From positions 12,666,001 through 12,730,000 of the forward strand of contig JAKSXM010000246.1 of the NCBI GenBank assembly GCA_022575985.1: DNA of 64,000 bases, given 5' to 3'. A program made the translations under genes and the position numbers. The stretch comes from Anagrus nilaparvatae (lineage: Eukaryota > Arthropoda > Insecta > Hymenoptera > Mymaridae). Below, in pieces: positions 48,860-61,824 of this stretch (within the stretch, counting starts at the first letter, position 1; each line of letters begins with the position of its first letter). Below the pieces are notes generated by a model. The model worked only from the letters and a program-made list of their open reading frames with translations. It ran no database searches and had not been told where the DNA came from.

Positions 48860-50049
48860 AGTTATTTTAATGAAAAAGTATTATTTAAAATATTAGAAAA
48901 CTTGAATAGAGTAAAGCAAAACTAGAACTGAATAAATTTTTAAAAAAAATCTAATACGCAAGTTTTATTTCTATAGAATTGAAAATTAAAAGCATTTTAT
49001 TTTTACTTATAGAAGTTTCACCCTTGCGCACTAGTCAAGTAATTACATTTTGAACAGTAAAATAAATAAGAAAATCTAAATTAAAAAATTCTTTTTGGCA
49101 AATATTAATTTTAAAATTAATTAAATAACTTAATTTACTTAATTGCCCTTCTACGGTGTTTTTCATTCTTATCAAATTTATCAAAACTTATTTCGTAAAT
49201 TTTTTTGTACGTTAATGTAATCACTGTTAGATTGTTCATTTAAAAAAAAAAATGTCAAGTTGAGACTTTTTCATTTTGATTTTATGCATAATTTGCTTGA
49301 AATTTCAAGTAATTTAAACAAAGTTTAAGTAGCGTAACCTGATAGTAAAGGTCAAAACTAACAACATTGACACGCGATATAAATTAAATGTTATTTTCTT
49401 ACATTTTTAGAAGGAAAAGCTTTTTAAAATAAATTTGAAGCTTATTTCCTGTACTTTTGCATTACAAGCTATTACTTGTGACTCTTTTAGATTACTTTTA
49501 TATATTTAAAACTGATTGGTACTATTTAATATTATTTGTAAAATTCATGTAAACTACTTTTCAAAATTAAAAGCTAAAACAAACCATTTTTAAGCATTGA
49601 GTCATTCTGGATACTGTGTCATGGCCTTGCCAGGTCAGGTCCCCCGAAGGAGCTGATTTTTTCACCACATTTTTATGTATATAAAATATGTTTCCTGTGA
49701 AATTTTCAGCCCTCTAGGTTCTCAGGAACCCGAGTTATACCCAAAAGAAGCTTTTTAAATTTCTTCGGTTTTTTCAAAAAAAAAATTTTTTTTTTTTTTT
49801 AATTTTTAAAATTGATTAGATGATTAAAAAAAATAGTACCTAAACACAAATAGTTGTAAAATTTCCCGCTGAATCCGAATTTGAGTTCAGTTTTTTGAAA
49901 TTTTGCCCCTGGGTGGCTCAAACTGCTTTTTTCGGCTTAGAGCGGGAGATTTTGAACTGCCCAAATCTAACAATTTTTATAAGTCTCAAACCTAGATAGA
50001 ATTGGTATAAATACTATAATACTATCTACTCTAATACTATCTAAATACA
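48860..50049. other. Gene-free stretch upstream of receptor B
   Basis: The first few hundred bases should include the receptor B promoter (minus strand) but no core element is evident. About 49610-49985 is slightly GC-richer (GGTCCCCCGAAGGAGCTG, TCTCAGGAACCCGAG, CTTAGAGCGGGAGATTTTG) and may be a fragment of an unidentified repeat. Confidence 0.4.
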
Positions 50050-50893
50050 ATAATACGTTACAATATAACAATACGTTTCAAGAAAGTACCGCGAATACCG
50101 AAATCGCGAATACCGGGACCTTAGTCTTATGCGAATTAGGGGGTTACGTTCTAAGAGAAAAATTAGACAAAATTTTTACAAATATATTTTATTTTTTTTA
50201 CAAAAAATTTCCCTTAATTTTTAAAATAATATGCAAATTTTGTCTGTATTACACGGTGTTTCATATCTTTAAGTAACTCTTCATAAGTTTAAACTGCCTT
50301 TTCGCAGTCATGCCTAAATTTTACACTCCAAGTCATGATTGGATCTGTCATTCACATTAAATTTTTTCGCGGCTGTTGCTACTTTTTTTGTCTTTAAAAA
50401 ATCGAGTACTTTAAGTTTTTGAACAAGATCCATAATATTTTTATTTTGTTTTTGAATTTTATTTTTTGGTGCCATAATATTCCCTACTTTAAATTTTTTA
50501 TTTTCAAAAAATTTAATTAAAACTAAAATTATTATTATTATTATTAGTTTAAAAAATTTTAACTTTACTACTATCCAAATTGTTTGTATTATTTTTATTT
50601 AATATTAAACAAAATATAAGTATGTGCAAATAACTATATTCACCTAGTTAATTAATTTGAAATTAATAATAAAAAATTATAATTATATAAAAAATATAAA
50701 TTTTATCAATTACGTAAATATTTTTTTTTTTTAATAGAATTTTAAGAAATTAAAAAAATTTTTTTTTAAATTTATAAAAATAAAACCGCGAATTTGCGAG
50801 TTTTTATCCGCGAATAATGAGCGATGGTATCAATTCAAAAACCTCGAAATCGCGAATACGAAGTACCGCGAATACCGGGGGATTCCTGTACAT
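50050..50893 (-). mobile_element. pogo/Tigger-like DNA transposon relic with transposase N-terminus
   Basis: The right end, read on the minus strand, starts TACAGGAATCCCCCGGTATT and continues CGCGGTACTT...ATTCGCG, typical of pogo/Tigger termini, with TA at the end. The plus-strand left side contains CCGCGAATACC and GCGAATTAGGGGGTTACG. A minus-strand reading frame from ATG 50475 gives 53 codons with LVQKLKVLDFLKTKKVATAA followed by KKFNVND, the pogo/CENP-B-type helix-turn-helix, then stops; a frame-shifted continuation is visible for about 25 codons. The DDE domain is missing. Non-autonomous, internally deleted copy. Confidence 0.72.
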
Positions 50894-50910
50894 TTTTTAA
50901 GCGCCTTATA

Positions 50911-53148
50911 CACGGGTCTCTAGAAGAGGGTTTAGGTTTCACAAAAAAGGCGCAAAATTCTGACTGAGGGGAACTGTTTTAGAGACCAAATATAATCAGA
51001 ATCCGTTTGGAAGAAAATCGGAGCTGCTCCTTTTTTGCCTTTTTTTGTCGTTTTTCTTTTTTTTTTTTATTTTTCACGCTCTTTTTTTTCTCATTTTTAT
51101 TTTAAAGTTCATATCTCTGGTTCCTGAGTACCAAAATAGGTCTACAAGGTCTTAAAAAATTTGTTTTTAAAATCTCTTTCACATGCAGGAGTTTAAAATA
51201 AATTTTGCCCACTTTAGGCACCCTTAAATTTAAAAATGTTGAAAACTAAAATTTAAATTTTAACTTTAAAATTCAATTATTTTGTGATAACAAAAATTAC
51301 CTATCTGTAAAATTCCTGTCTTTTGCCTATCAAATACCTTCAAAATGAGCTAAATTGGGGCAAATTTGAGCCACTGACACCGTCAAAATTAAAAAAAAAA
51401 ACCAAAATTTATCGCGTTGAAATTTAACTCATTTTTTTTTTTAAATTAAATGGTATGTCGAGATGAGATAAGTGAAATGGGAAAATGGAATACGGTGACC
51501 ATATTTGTGCATAAGTATGTTTGTGTATGTATGTGTGTGTATGGGATGCCATTCACTGATCATAATTGTCTAATGTTCCATTTAGGGCAGTTTTCCAAAT
51601 CAAAAAAATTAAGTATACAAACTTTCTAATACAGAAGAATAAAAACTAGAAGCATTGTAAGACAAATAAATCAAAATTCCTAAAAATCATTGCAAAGTTG
51701 AAAAAATATCAGAAGTTATTATTTGTAAAAAACAAAAATTTAGCATGAAATACAAGGTTTCATAAAATGAATTTCGGAATTCATCCTATTGTTTACTTTG
51801 ATGCATTCTGATTTTACAAATTCAGAAATAAATGTTTCTGCAAAATTCATTTATGGGTCTGTTTTCGAAAAATATAGATTTTAAGGTCCTGAGAAATGAC
51901 CCGGATGGACAACGACAGTTATGACCATTAAATGGCGGCCCGTAATTGCGTATTTTTTAAAATAAAAATCATCAAACTCCTTATTTTTCTTGATTTTATT
52001 TATATAATTATTTTCTTTTATGTTTAAGTATAAGAGAAAGATATTTATTTTATAAGATTTTATTAAAATATAGATGATATAAATAAAATTTTGAAGAGAC
52101 GAAAGATATGAATTATAGTTATTATTAAATCAATATTAAATGTATATTTTTTGGTTTTGAACACGTTGAATATAGGTTTCTTAACTTTTTAACACTGTTT
52201 TCTCTAAGAGACAATAAACAAATGTTTAAATAATAATGTAATAATAATAGCAAATATAACACAGTGGAGGCGCATACGAGTTTGTTTACAAACATACAAT
52301 GTAAACATAACATATTATCAACGAAATAAATAAAGCCTACAATTTTTTTACAAAAATGTAAATTTATTAAAAATATTTTTAAAAAAAATTTGATTTATAA
52401 ATAGGTAGTTATATAAAATATAAATAAGAAAAATATTACATTTATAATTTTATTTTGAAATTATTTTGAAATTATATTGAATCTCACATTTTACAACCTT
52501 GCTCAAATATACGCGCTCAGATACCATCACAAAAACACACATGCACGCATTCACACACGTACACACAAGTGATCACCGTATTCTCTCTATGTCCATTTCG
52601 TATACCGTATACCCCTTTAATTTTAAAAAAATGAGTCGAATTTCAACGTGAAAAATTTTTGTTTTTTTTTTATTTTGACGGTGTCCGTGGCTCTAAATTT
52701 CATAAACTGAGCTCATTTTGAAGGTCTTTGATAGGTGAAAGACAGGAATTTTACAGATAGGTAATTTTTGTTATTACAAAATAATTGAATTTTAAAGTTA
52801 AAATTTAAATTTTAGTTTTCAACATTTTAAAATTTAAGGGTGCCTTAAGTGGGCAAAATTTATTTTAAACTACTGCATGTGAAAGAGATTTTAAAAACGA
52901 ATTTTTTAAGACCTTGTAGACTTATTTTGGTACTCAGGAACCAGAGATATGAACTTTAAAATAAAAATGAGAAAAAAAAGAGCGTGAAAAATAAAAAAAA
53001 AAGAAAAACGACAAAAAACGGCAAAAAAGGAGCAGCTCCGATTTTCTTCCAAACGGATTCTGATTATATTTGGTCTCTAAAATAGTTCCCCTCAGTCAGA
53101 ATTTTGCGGCATTTTTGTGAAACCTAAACCTGTTTCTAGAGACCCGTG
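50911..53148. mobile_element. 2.24-kb foldback element, TA-flanked, with nested MITE
   Basis: Arms about 50911-51540 and 52545-53148 are reverse complements: CACGGGTCTCTAGAAG at the left end against TTTCTAGAGACCCGTG at the right; GAAAATCGGAGCTGCTCC / GGAGCAGCTCCGATTTTC; ACTGACACCGTCAAAAT / ATTTTGACGGTGTCCGT. TA lies next to both ends (50909-50910, 53149-53150). The ~1-kb centre contains a hAT-type MITE and otherwise AT-rich DNA with no gene. Confidence 0.87.
51543..51941 (-). mobile_element. Inverted second copy of the 20954 hAT-type MITE
   Basis: Reverse complement aligns end to end with 20954-21348 (GGGCCGCCATTTAATGGTCA ... CAGTGAATGGCATCCC), with roughly one difference per ten bases. No 8-bp target duplication remains recognisable here. 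It is nested in the loop of the 50911 foldback. Confidence 0.88.
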
Positions 53149-56100
53149 TATAGTATTTTTTAATTATATTTGTACTCAAATGATTTTTTTATGCTTTTTA
53201 TACATAAACTTGATATTTTTCAAAGATTTTCAGTCCATTAGTTCACGCGTCTCCAATAAAATGCGTATTTCATTGAAAATTAAAATTTGAAAAAATTGAC
53301 ACTTAACCACTTAAACCTCACAAAGTAACCAAAAAACTTCTGGTTGGTCTTATTTTTTTTATGTAAGTGTCACCTTTTAAACGCCGTAAATCGCAATTTT
53401 TTATCACTAATTTTCTCATCAATGTAACCAATTAACCAAATGGCCATTTTTGGCTAAAAATTACCAATTTTTAAATTGCTGCCAAATTCGTAATTTTTGA
53501 CAAAAAAGGTTTTATATGTCTCAAAATTTTTCTTCAAGCTACCACTTTCCAAATATTCTTTACTCGTCTCATTTTCTTGAGTCGTTTTTAAGATATGACT
53601 CTTCAAAGTTAACATGAAAAATGAGCTTTTTTAAAAAATCGTAACATTGAGACCCCGAACTGCTGTTTAACTTTAACATACAATTTTTTTAAAATATTTT
53701 TCTTGAATGGATTCAGTTATCTACTTATATTTTTGGTGGAAAAGGATCATAAGCGTACTTCAGTCATAATCAACCCAAAATATCTTTCATATTCGTACTC
53801 AATTTGATTTTACAGACGATGCTAATTAGCATTAAACAATAAAACCTCAGAGACATAACCCGAAAACGCACAGAAATCTCGAAAAAACATGTTTATATTT
53901 CACCTACGACGCATCGAATGCCCACTTTTCGGTAAAAAGGAGAGTTATTTAAAAAATGTATTTGATTTTAACTAAGATATTGTTGACACCCCATGAGCAT
54001 TGTCCTCGATAAAAAAAAATTTCCTAGATATCCTAGCTTTTAAAGCTAGGTAGCATTTTCATTAAATATTCTCTTACAAGTAGTCAGAAGCACTATCATT
54101 AAACTATATATCTAAAAATACTATTTTTCTTCGAATATTGTGTATAGCTTTATTATCTTTTTACTTTAAAAATAAGACATATATATCAAAGAAAAAGTAA
54201 GTTTTTAAAATTAATACATTTATTTAAAATTACATATATGAGCCATTCTTTGTGAAAGTGACCTGAAGGAAAACTATCTGGGATTTTGAAAAAATCGAAT
54301 AGACAAAGTTCAGCGAGAGAAAGTATATGACTCCAAGCTAATTTTTTTACAGCGTTGGATCCAACGGGAGACGAAGGGGGCAATCATACTTAATAAAATT
54401 TTCTATAATTTTAAATTTGCGTTAACAATTTTTGTGTTCTTTGGGATTTTTTAAAAATAATTTGTGCCATTTTTTAATTTTAAATATTTTATATTCATCG
54501 TGGTTCAAAGAACGCAAAATTTAATTATAAAAATAATTTTAAAAAAATTGAATCGGACTTGTACTTTTTGAGAAATCACGCCCGCCAATACGAAAACCAG
54601 CGTTTTAGTTGGCATCATATTTCAACAGAAAAAAATTTTTTTTTCTAATTTTTTAATATGCAAACTATGCTTGCAATATATTTTAAATAAATACCTCCCA
54701 AAGGCTCAAAGAAAACAAATATTTAAGAACGCCTATTTTTTTAACTTATTCACCAAGAGAAAAAAAACTTTCACTGAATTGCCTCCCTAAGAAAATTTCT
54801 GGGTCCCCCACTGATTTTTTAAAGTTCTATTTTTGAAATGACAGATATTTTTCAAATTAAAAATATGTTCAAATTTCTAAGTAAAATCTGGATTTTTCCT
54901 ACGCTGTAAATAAACCTAATAAATAAATAAATAACTGTAAATAAATAATTTCTAACATGAAGGGGTATTTATCAAATTTATGGCTGAATTCAATTCTGCC
55001 ATAAATTTTTTTGGAAAATAGAGACTTGGGTAATAGAAAATACTAAGAAATCAAATTTTTTTTAATGTGAAAATTTTTTTTCTTTTTATTTGTCATACAA
55101 TTTTGGTTTTCTCATGGGTACTATTTTTTCGGTAAATATTTTTTTACGATACGTACCTTTGAAGTACTTGAAAACTCGAAAACAAATTTTTTATGATTTT
55201 CTATTTTCTGAAAATTTTTGGTTTTTTCATTAAGCACCCAATTTTTTGGACAAGTTTGTATGTTTTTGTAAGGCTGCAAAAAAAAAATAATAAAATTTGA
55301 GTAAAAATAAAAAATTTAATTTCTGCTAATTTCTTTTACTTTGCAAATTTTCTTAATTTGATAAATTCTTTTTGTTTTTTGTTTTCTTTATTTCTCAGCA
55401 GCTTAAAAGAATCCTTTAAAAGTTTCTAAAAATGGGGAATTTGAGTAAAATTTTTCGATTTTACGAAAATTCGCATTTAAAAGAAAATTATTTTCCCACC
55501 AGTTTTTTAGAGTGGGAGATTTAACCATAGCACCTGTTGTTAAAAATTAATATTTAGTTTTTTTTAGAGCGTTGCAAAAATAAAATATACAAAAGGTAAA
55601 TCATATTTTGAAAATATCTTGAATTCAAAAAACAATTACCATTTCAAAAATTTTGAACCAAGAAAATTGGTATACTTTTTTACAATACCCAGTTTAATCA
55701 TAGATGTACAATCAATTGATTTCTTCAAAACCTCAAACTTTTCCCTTTCCTTTCTTTGTTCCATTTAGGTTACTTAAACAAGGAATCACTCATAAATACA
55801 TGGTAATAGTAAATTATTAATTGTGATATGGTTTGATGATTATTTTATTTAAGAACTCGATTAGTATTATAGAGCAAAGAATAAAATTCTACTAATGTAT
55901 TAAACTTTTACACTTATTTTTATTCCTTATCGGTGAAAGTGTAAGTTATTATAAAAACCTTGTAATGAAAAATTTAATTGGATATAATTAAATTAAAACT
56001 TTATTGAAATTACAAATACATATGCATTAATTCAGCTAAGAATTTTGTAGCCCAAGGTTTCTGATATGTATTCTATATATAAGTTAAATTAATTTTTTTT

Positions 56101-56429
56101 TAAATTAACTTACAGTCCTTTTGTAAATTAAATTACGTTATTGACCAAGTGAGCTTAATAAAAATTTATATTAGTTTATAATAATGAATATTAAATTTTT
56201 CTATATTCAGGAAGTAAAAAACCATCATTTTTTATTATAATAAAGGTTGTTTTAATCAAATTTATAATTTACGTCACAAATATTTCTGGAAATTCTGTAT
56301 TTTAAATTTTTACAGATATATGCATTTTTTTCTTAAAACTTCTGAAGGCTATCTTGTATGTGTTAGGTGAGTTTTTCGATATTCTGATTTCAAATTATTA
56401 GTTTCTGACCCCAAAATTATTATACATTA
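53149..56429. other. 3.3-kb gene-free stretch
   Basis: AT-rich with homopolymer runs. No protein family, tandem array or clear inverted repeat was recognised. A patch at about 54240-54390 is GC-richer and open for 65 codons on the minus strand, but nothing supports it as a gene. AT-rich text with AGTGGGAGATTT at 55510 resembles GAGCGGGAGATTTT at 49940. Confidence 0.45.
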
Positions 56430-56789
56430 GGCCCTCTTTACACCAGCACATAATTATGTTTTATGATAATCATTTTTGTTGGATAATTTTTTCCCAGCTA
56501 GACTGTACTAAAAACATAACCTCAAAATTACATATTTAAATGATAATTACCCACTAAAAACTTATTAGTTACATAAATTGTTTATAATTTTTATAATAAA
56601 TCACTTAATCTACAATAAAATACCATTTAAATACATTTTATTGTTTAATTTTTATTAAAAATATTTACTAATACTACTAGTGGCGCCATTTTGTAATAAC
56701 TTTAATTTCGAATATCCCAGCTACACCACAAAATATCTAACAAACATGATTATCATAAAACATGATTATGTGCTGGTGTAGAGAGGGCC
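56430..56789. mobile_element. 360-bp Harbinger-type MITE, TTA duplication
   Basis: Termini GGCCCTCTTTACACCAGCAC and the complement of GTGCTGGTGTAGAGAGGGCC; TIR about 45 bp (to TTTTATGATAATCAT). TTA on both sides (56427-56429, 56790-56792), the target duplication typical of PIF/Harbinger. Confidence 0.9.
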
Positions 56790-56872
56790 TTACGAGGCTT
56801 GTGATCAGAAACGGCCGTAAGATACTTTGTTGATACGTTGAAAAACTTTTAATACTAACATGTTTTATCTTA

Positions 56873-57068
56873 AGCCCTTTCTCCACTCACTTAATAGACG
56901 CGTATAGTGCACGGCTTGAATAACGAAAGTAGCCGCATTTAAGTAGTGTAGTCGGGGATTTAAAATGATTATTTATGAATATCTCCCGACTACACTGCTT
57001 AAACGCGGCCACTTTCATTATTCAAGCCGTGCACTATACCCGTGTATTAAGTGAGTGGGGAAAGGGCT
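56873..57068. mobile_element. 196-bp palindromic MITE, TTA duplication
   Basis: Nearly the entire element is an inverted repeat: AGCCCTTTCTCCACTCACTT at the left, complement of AAGTGAGTGGGGAAAGGGCT at the right, and the middle pair GTGCACGGCTTGAATAA. TTA flanks both ends (56870-56872, 57069-57071), again Harbinger-like. Confidence 0.9.
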
Positions 57069-57121
57069 TTAAGTGTTTATTGAATTTCAAAATTTAGAAT
57101 AATAATAATAACCTATTATTA

Positions 57122-57647
57122 AGGAGGTTTATCCGTTAAAAAAAATAATGACAGAATGTAATAAAACGTGAATAGTATTAAAGTTTAAACATTTCTGAAC
57201 TAAAATCGACTTATTTTTACCTATGTCACCGACTTAATTAATTTTTTATTCATAAAATAAAAGTCGTATTTTAACATTGCGCTTATGGGAAAATTTGTTT
57301 CGGCTTTTTAAAAAGTAGGGTGCTAATGACACAGATCGATGAAACTTAATAAATCTGATAAATAATTACTTAAAGATTACATTCCCAATTAGTTTTACAT
57401 ACTTTATCGACTTTATTTTCGTAAAATTAATAAAAAACACGTAACATAACCAAAAAGCTCATTATTTTAGTGACGTTTTTTTAAATTCTATAATACTATG
57501 AGACTTTTTTTGGTAATATTCTTGGATTATTAATGGTTTCTTATAGTTTCTTTTCAATTAGTAGCTTCCAAAATAAACTTAAAAAAAAAATTTATGTCGG
57601 TAATCGTAATGTCTGCAAAAATGTAGTAAACAACGGATAAACCTCCT
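57122..57647. mobile_element. 526-bp inverted-terminal element, TA-flanked
   Basis: Perfect 16-bp termini AGGAGGTTTATCCGTT and AACGGATAAACCTCCT, flanked by TA (57120-57121, 57648-57649). Interior is AT-rich, non-coding and not palindromic beyond the termini. Lies 268 bp upstream of the start codon of receptor C. Confidence 0.82.
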
Positions 57648-57914
57648 TAACTAACAACCTGTATGAATTAATACTATCCTCTGGATAGCTTAAGCCTGCG
57701 CATTCACAATTTATAATAATTAAATACCTACATGGAAGTGTATAGTCGCAACTTAAATAATAAATGCTAGTTTTTTAATATCAATGACAGTCTTACATAA
57801 AATTGTGAGTAATCGTGAGAATGTGAGTAAAATAAGTAAATTGTGAATAACAGTAATCCTGAAAAGGTGCTAATAAAAATATGACGTAATAAAAATTTAA
57901 AAAAAATTATTATC
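57648..57914 (+). promoter_or_regulatory. Upstream flank of receptor C
   Basis: The 267 bp between the last MITE and ATG 57915 must hold the 5' UTR and core promoter if no upstream exon exists. AT-rich; no distinct TATA box or initiator could be singled out. Call is by position only. Confidence 0.3.
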
Positions 57915-60132
57915 ATGTTCAGATTACCAAAACCTTTTAAGCTGTTAACAGTTATGGGCCTGTGGATGCCGTTGGATGAATTCCATCATAAATTTTATAA
58001 GTTTATTTATTATATAAATACTGCTTTTAATCTAACGCTTTTTCACTTGTACTGTATATTACAAATATGTTATTTAATTTGGGGCAGCACAAGCTTTGCT
58101 GATTTTAACGAACAATTGATGTTTCAACTTATGTATCTAACTGTTAGCATTACAATTGATTGCATTCTTATAAAAAAAAAGGATGTATCAAATTTAGAAA
58201 AATTATTACAAGATCCATTGTTTACACCAAATTCTGAATCTGAAAATGACGTTTACAACAAAGGCATGAAGAAGAAAGAGTAAAAATTTTTTTATTGCAA
58301 AAATTACTATCAAGCTATAAAAATACTAACAAATAATATTTACAGATTTATATATAAACTGTTGTTTTTTATGGCGCTATCAGGAGGTTGTTCAGTAATT
58401 ATGATGTCATTTTTACTAAATTTTCATAATCCACAGTTTGTAGTTAAAAAATGGTATCCAACTGAATTAAAAGGGAAAATTTTTTGGTTAGACTATCTTT
58501 GGAATTCTTATATTATAATTTATGGAGCCATTGCTATGAATCTTATTGGTTCTATAATTTTTGGCTTTATGCTTGACGGAACTACACAATTAAATATTTT
58601 GAAGTTACGAATAGAAGGTTATCCAAGCTACGTCATGCAAGAAAGTACTAAAAAAATTGATAAAGGAGCAGATTCTGAAGTTGAACAATCAGTTTTAAAT
58701 AAAATAATTCAACATCACCAAAGTATACTTAAGTAAGGCTATTTTAATTAATTTTTTCAGTTACTAATTTTAAAAATATCTTCCACTTCTTTCAGCTATG
58801 TCAAGGCGATAATTAATACCTTTCAAGATATAATTATTATTCAATTTTTCGTTTATGAAATTAGCATGGCATTAGCGTTGATACAATCACTAAAATTATT
58901 AGAAAACTTTGAAATTCAAGCTTTTGCTTCTGCTATCATAGTTTTCGTAGTATTGTTACATTTCTTTTTTTATTGCTATTTTGGACAGAATTTAACATCA
59001 AGCGTAAGTTATCTTAAATTATTAAGCTGCAACAATATATTTAAAAAAATGCTCTGACATAAAGATTTATGATATTTGAATAAGATAAGAAAATGATAAA
59101 AATTAGAAATAATTTTGTAATTTGCCAATTTTTATAATTCAAATTGTCATATGATCGTGCCTAATAACAACACGAAAATAAATCTTTACGGATTTACTAT
59201 ATTCAGCTCTCAAAATACCCATACATATAAACTTATCTTATGCAAATAAGCATTTTAACTAAAATCCAACAGGGTGCCTCAATGTCGTAAAAAGTAATAA
59301 AAAAACTGTTAGATCTAAAAATTAATTATCCAAAAATATTTAATTTTCTCTAAAACTGCAGTTTTTGCGTCTTTAAACGTTTTTAGCAGCTGTTTAGAAA
59401 TAGCCGTTACCCAAGATTACTTTGACTTTTTTTTTATAATTACTTTAAGAAATCCTCTTTCTATTATATTCATATATTTACATAAAACATTTAATCTGAA
59501 ATTCTTATGGCAGCTCTAAAATTTTTTATTTTGTAAAGTTTTTCCTGTCGTTTATCCAATTTCTATATGTTTAAATGAGTAATAATTGCGTTTTTAAATT
59601 AGCTATCTCGAAAACCAGTGGAGCGATTTTGTATAAAATCGGTATGTATAGGTTTTTAAAAACCAAGGAATACAAAGATATACTTGGTCTTAAGAATTAT
59701 ATTATCAATATAAATCTGCAATTTATATTACTCTATATTTAATTTAATATTAATCTGTAGCTGTTCATCCATTGACTTACCCTGTATTGATCAATGAATG
59801 AAAAACTACAAATGAATTATAATTTTAATTTTTTTTTTCTAGAATGAAAGTTTAAAGGAAGCATTTATTAATATGGATTGGACAAATTTAAAAGCTACAA
59901 CTGTCCGCCAAATCAATATTTTTATTTTACGCACAAATCAACCACTTGTAATCCAAAGTCATCATTTCGTAATTTTATCATATAAATATTTTTTAAAGGT
60001 AAAAATTTAATCTTTATTTTACAATAAATGATAATTTTTTTGTTTGTTAATAAGCCACATTTAAATTTTATTTTAAAGATTATTAAGTTTATCTATTCAG
60101 TATTCAATTTATTAAGAACTAAAATGTATTAA
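57915..60132 (+). CDS. Odorant receptor C (7tm_6 family), intact, five exons
   Basis: Full-length insect odorant receptor, expected to work with Orco in the dendrite membrane of olfactory neurons. Exons 57915-58279, 58346-58732, 58796-59003, 59843-59998 and 60079-60132 join in frame across GT-AG introns of 66, 63, 839 and 80 bp and give 389 residues. Exon 1 has the N-terminal LPKPFKLLTVMGLWMP block common in the family and TM1-2. Exon 2 carries an extracellular segment (NPQFVVKKWYP) and an intracellular loop rich in charged residues. Exon 3 ends with YCYFGQ (about residues 310-315), the family's conserved motif in variant form. Exon 4 (156 nt, the same size as in A and B) starts NESLKEAFINMDW, and exon 5 encodes the short tail IIKFIYSVFNLLRTKMY. 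It is clearly more distant from A and B than those are from each other. No defect seen. Ligand unknown. Confidence 0.93.
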
Positions 60133-61820
60133 AAGGAAGTAAAACTAATTAAAAGTTCAACACCGACATTGCATTAGGATCTCATCATTTTTAATAATCA
60201 ATTTTACTTTTATAAAATATTTTTTTTGTAAAAATATTGATAAATTTAAAATCGAAAAAAGCCATAATCTCTAATACGCTTGTCTATGTTATTTTTTATC
60301 AGCCAAGAATTGGTTACTTTTTATATGGCCAGATACGGCGGAAAATAAAATTAATCATTCACCATAAAGTTATTTGTACAGGGTTATAAATAATTTAGAC
60401 ACCAAATAATCTTTTTCGTGGTATAAGTAATATTAATCTTTTTAACTTGAATTGAACACGCTTAATAACTAAGAAACATTTTCACTTACATTGTTAAATA
60501 CGGTGAAAATGTAAAAAATAGTATTTCACGGTTGGAAACTTAAAAGATGATAAATCTATAAAATTATCTGAAAAACGTATTGCATTATCTCTTAAGAACA
60601 CTTATATTATTTATAATAAAGTTACGGTTAAAAATGTTTAATGTTTTAGGATCCTTTTTTTATTAATAATAGCACATTTAAGCACATCGATCGTTACGAT
60701 TAAAACAATGTTTCTCAAGATTTGTCTCAGTAGACCTATTTTTAATTACAGTGTTAAATATAACTCCTGTGAATTTGCACAGCAAATAATTAATTTACAA
60801 AATAATTAGTAAAATTTCAAAAAACTTTGTAAATTTTTCGATGAAAATCGGGCATTTACTAAGTTTAGCAAATTTACGAAATAATAGAAAATTTTTGACT
60901 TTCTTTTGTAAATTTACAATTTTTATCGAAAATGTACTTTAAGCAGTCCTCTATATAATAAAATCCAATGTCTAATTAACTTCTCAATATATTAACTTTT
61001 CTATTTCTTCGTATTAAATGTTATTTCTGCGTTCAATTTTTCCTGTTTTTATTATAAAGTTTGAAATTTTAACTAATTGTTCAATTTCAATATTAATTAC
61101 TTGAATTTAACTTTTTAATTACAATTTAAGTTTAGTTGAATTAAATATTATGTAGTTTCAAAACTAATAATATTGCTTATGTCTATAATTTTATAATTAA
61201 AATTTATGTTATTATTAAAACACAACGTAATAAATCCATGTATATATTTAAGGACTTATGACCCCAATTGGAAAAAAAAAAGCAAATATCCACATTACCG
61301 ACGCTATTTTTTTTTATAATTTCCAGTTTAAAATAAAATTAGTCGTAAAAATATTATACAACGTTTTTAGTAATATTATTGCAAAAAAAATTATTTAAAT
61401 TTTATAAATTATGAAAAAACATTGTTATTTTAGGTTATGGTACTTGCTAAAACTTGGTTTTCACTGAATAGTCAATGATTGAATGTGGTAACTTAGATAA
61501 AATAAATTGGAATTATAATCTTTGACAATTTATTTTTCATATTTAATTAGTTTCATTTTCTTTTCAAATTTAAACTGCCTTCTTTTATTTTGCAATAAAA
61601 AGATAATTAATGTGGTAATAAATGTAAAACCAAGTTCATTTCAACTTTAAGAATGTCTAGCTTTAATAATTTTCCTGTTTCATTTAGTTCTGTCATCATT
61701 TCCAATTAGGGTCATAACTCTTTAAAAATTAATAAACGGAAATTATTCTCTTTATATTTCTTAATATAAATCACTGAGTTGTTATTTTTGAACCTATTCT
61801 GGTATCCTATATTATTACAA
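60133..61820. other. Gene-free AT-rich stretch after receptor C
   Basis: AATAAA-type signals downstream of the stop could end the receptor transcript. No gene, array or strong inverted repeat recognised. Confidence 0.45.
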
Positions 61821-61824
61821 TATT

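Noticed and set aside
54186..54383. 65-codon minus-strand frame (MPPSSPVGSNAVKK...)
   Set aside because: GC-richer and tempting, but no homologous family is recognised and no exon neighbours or signals were found.
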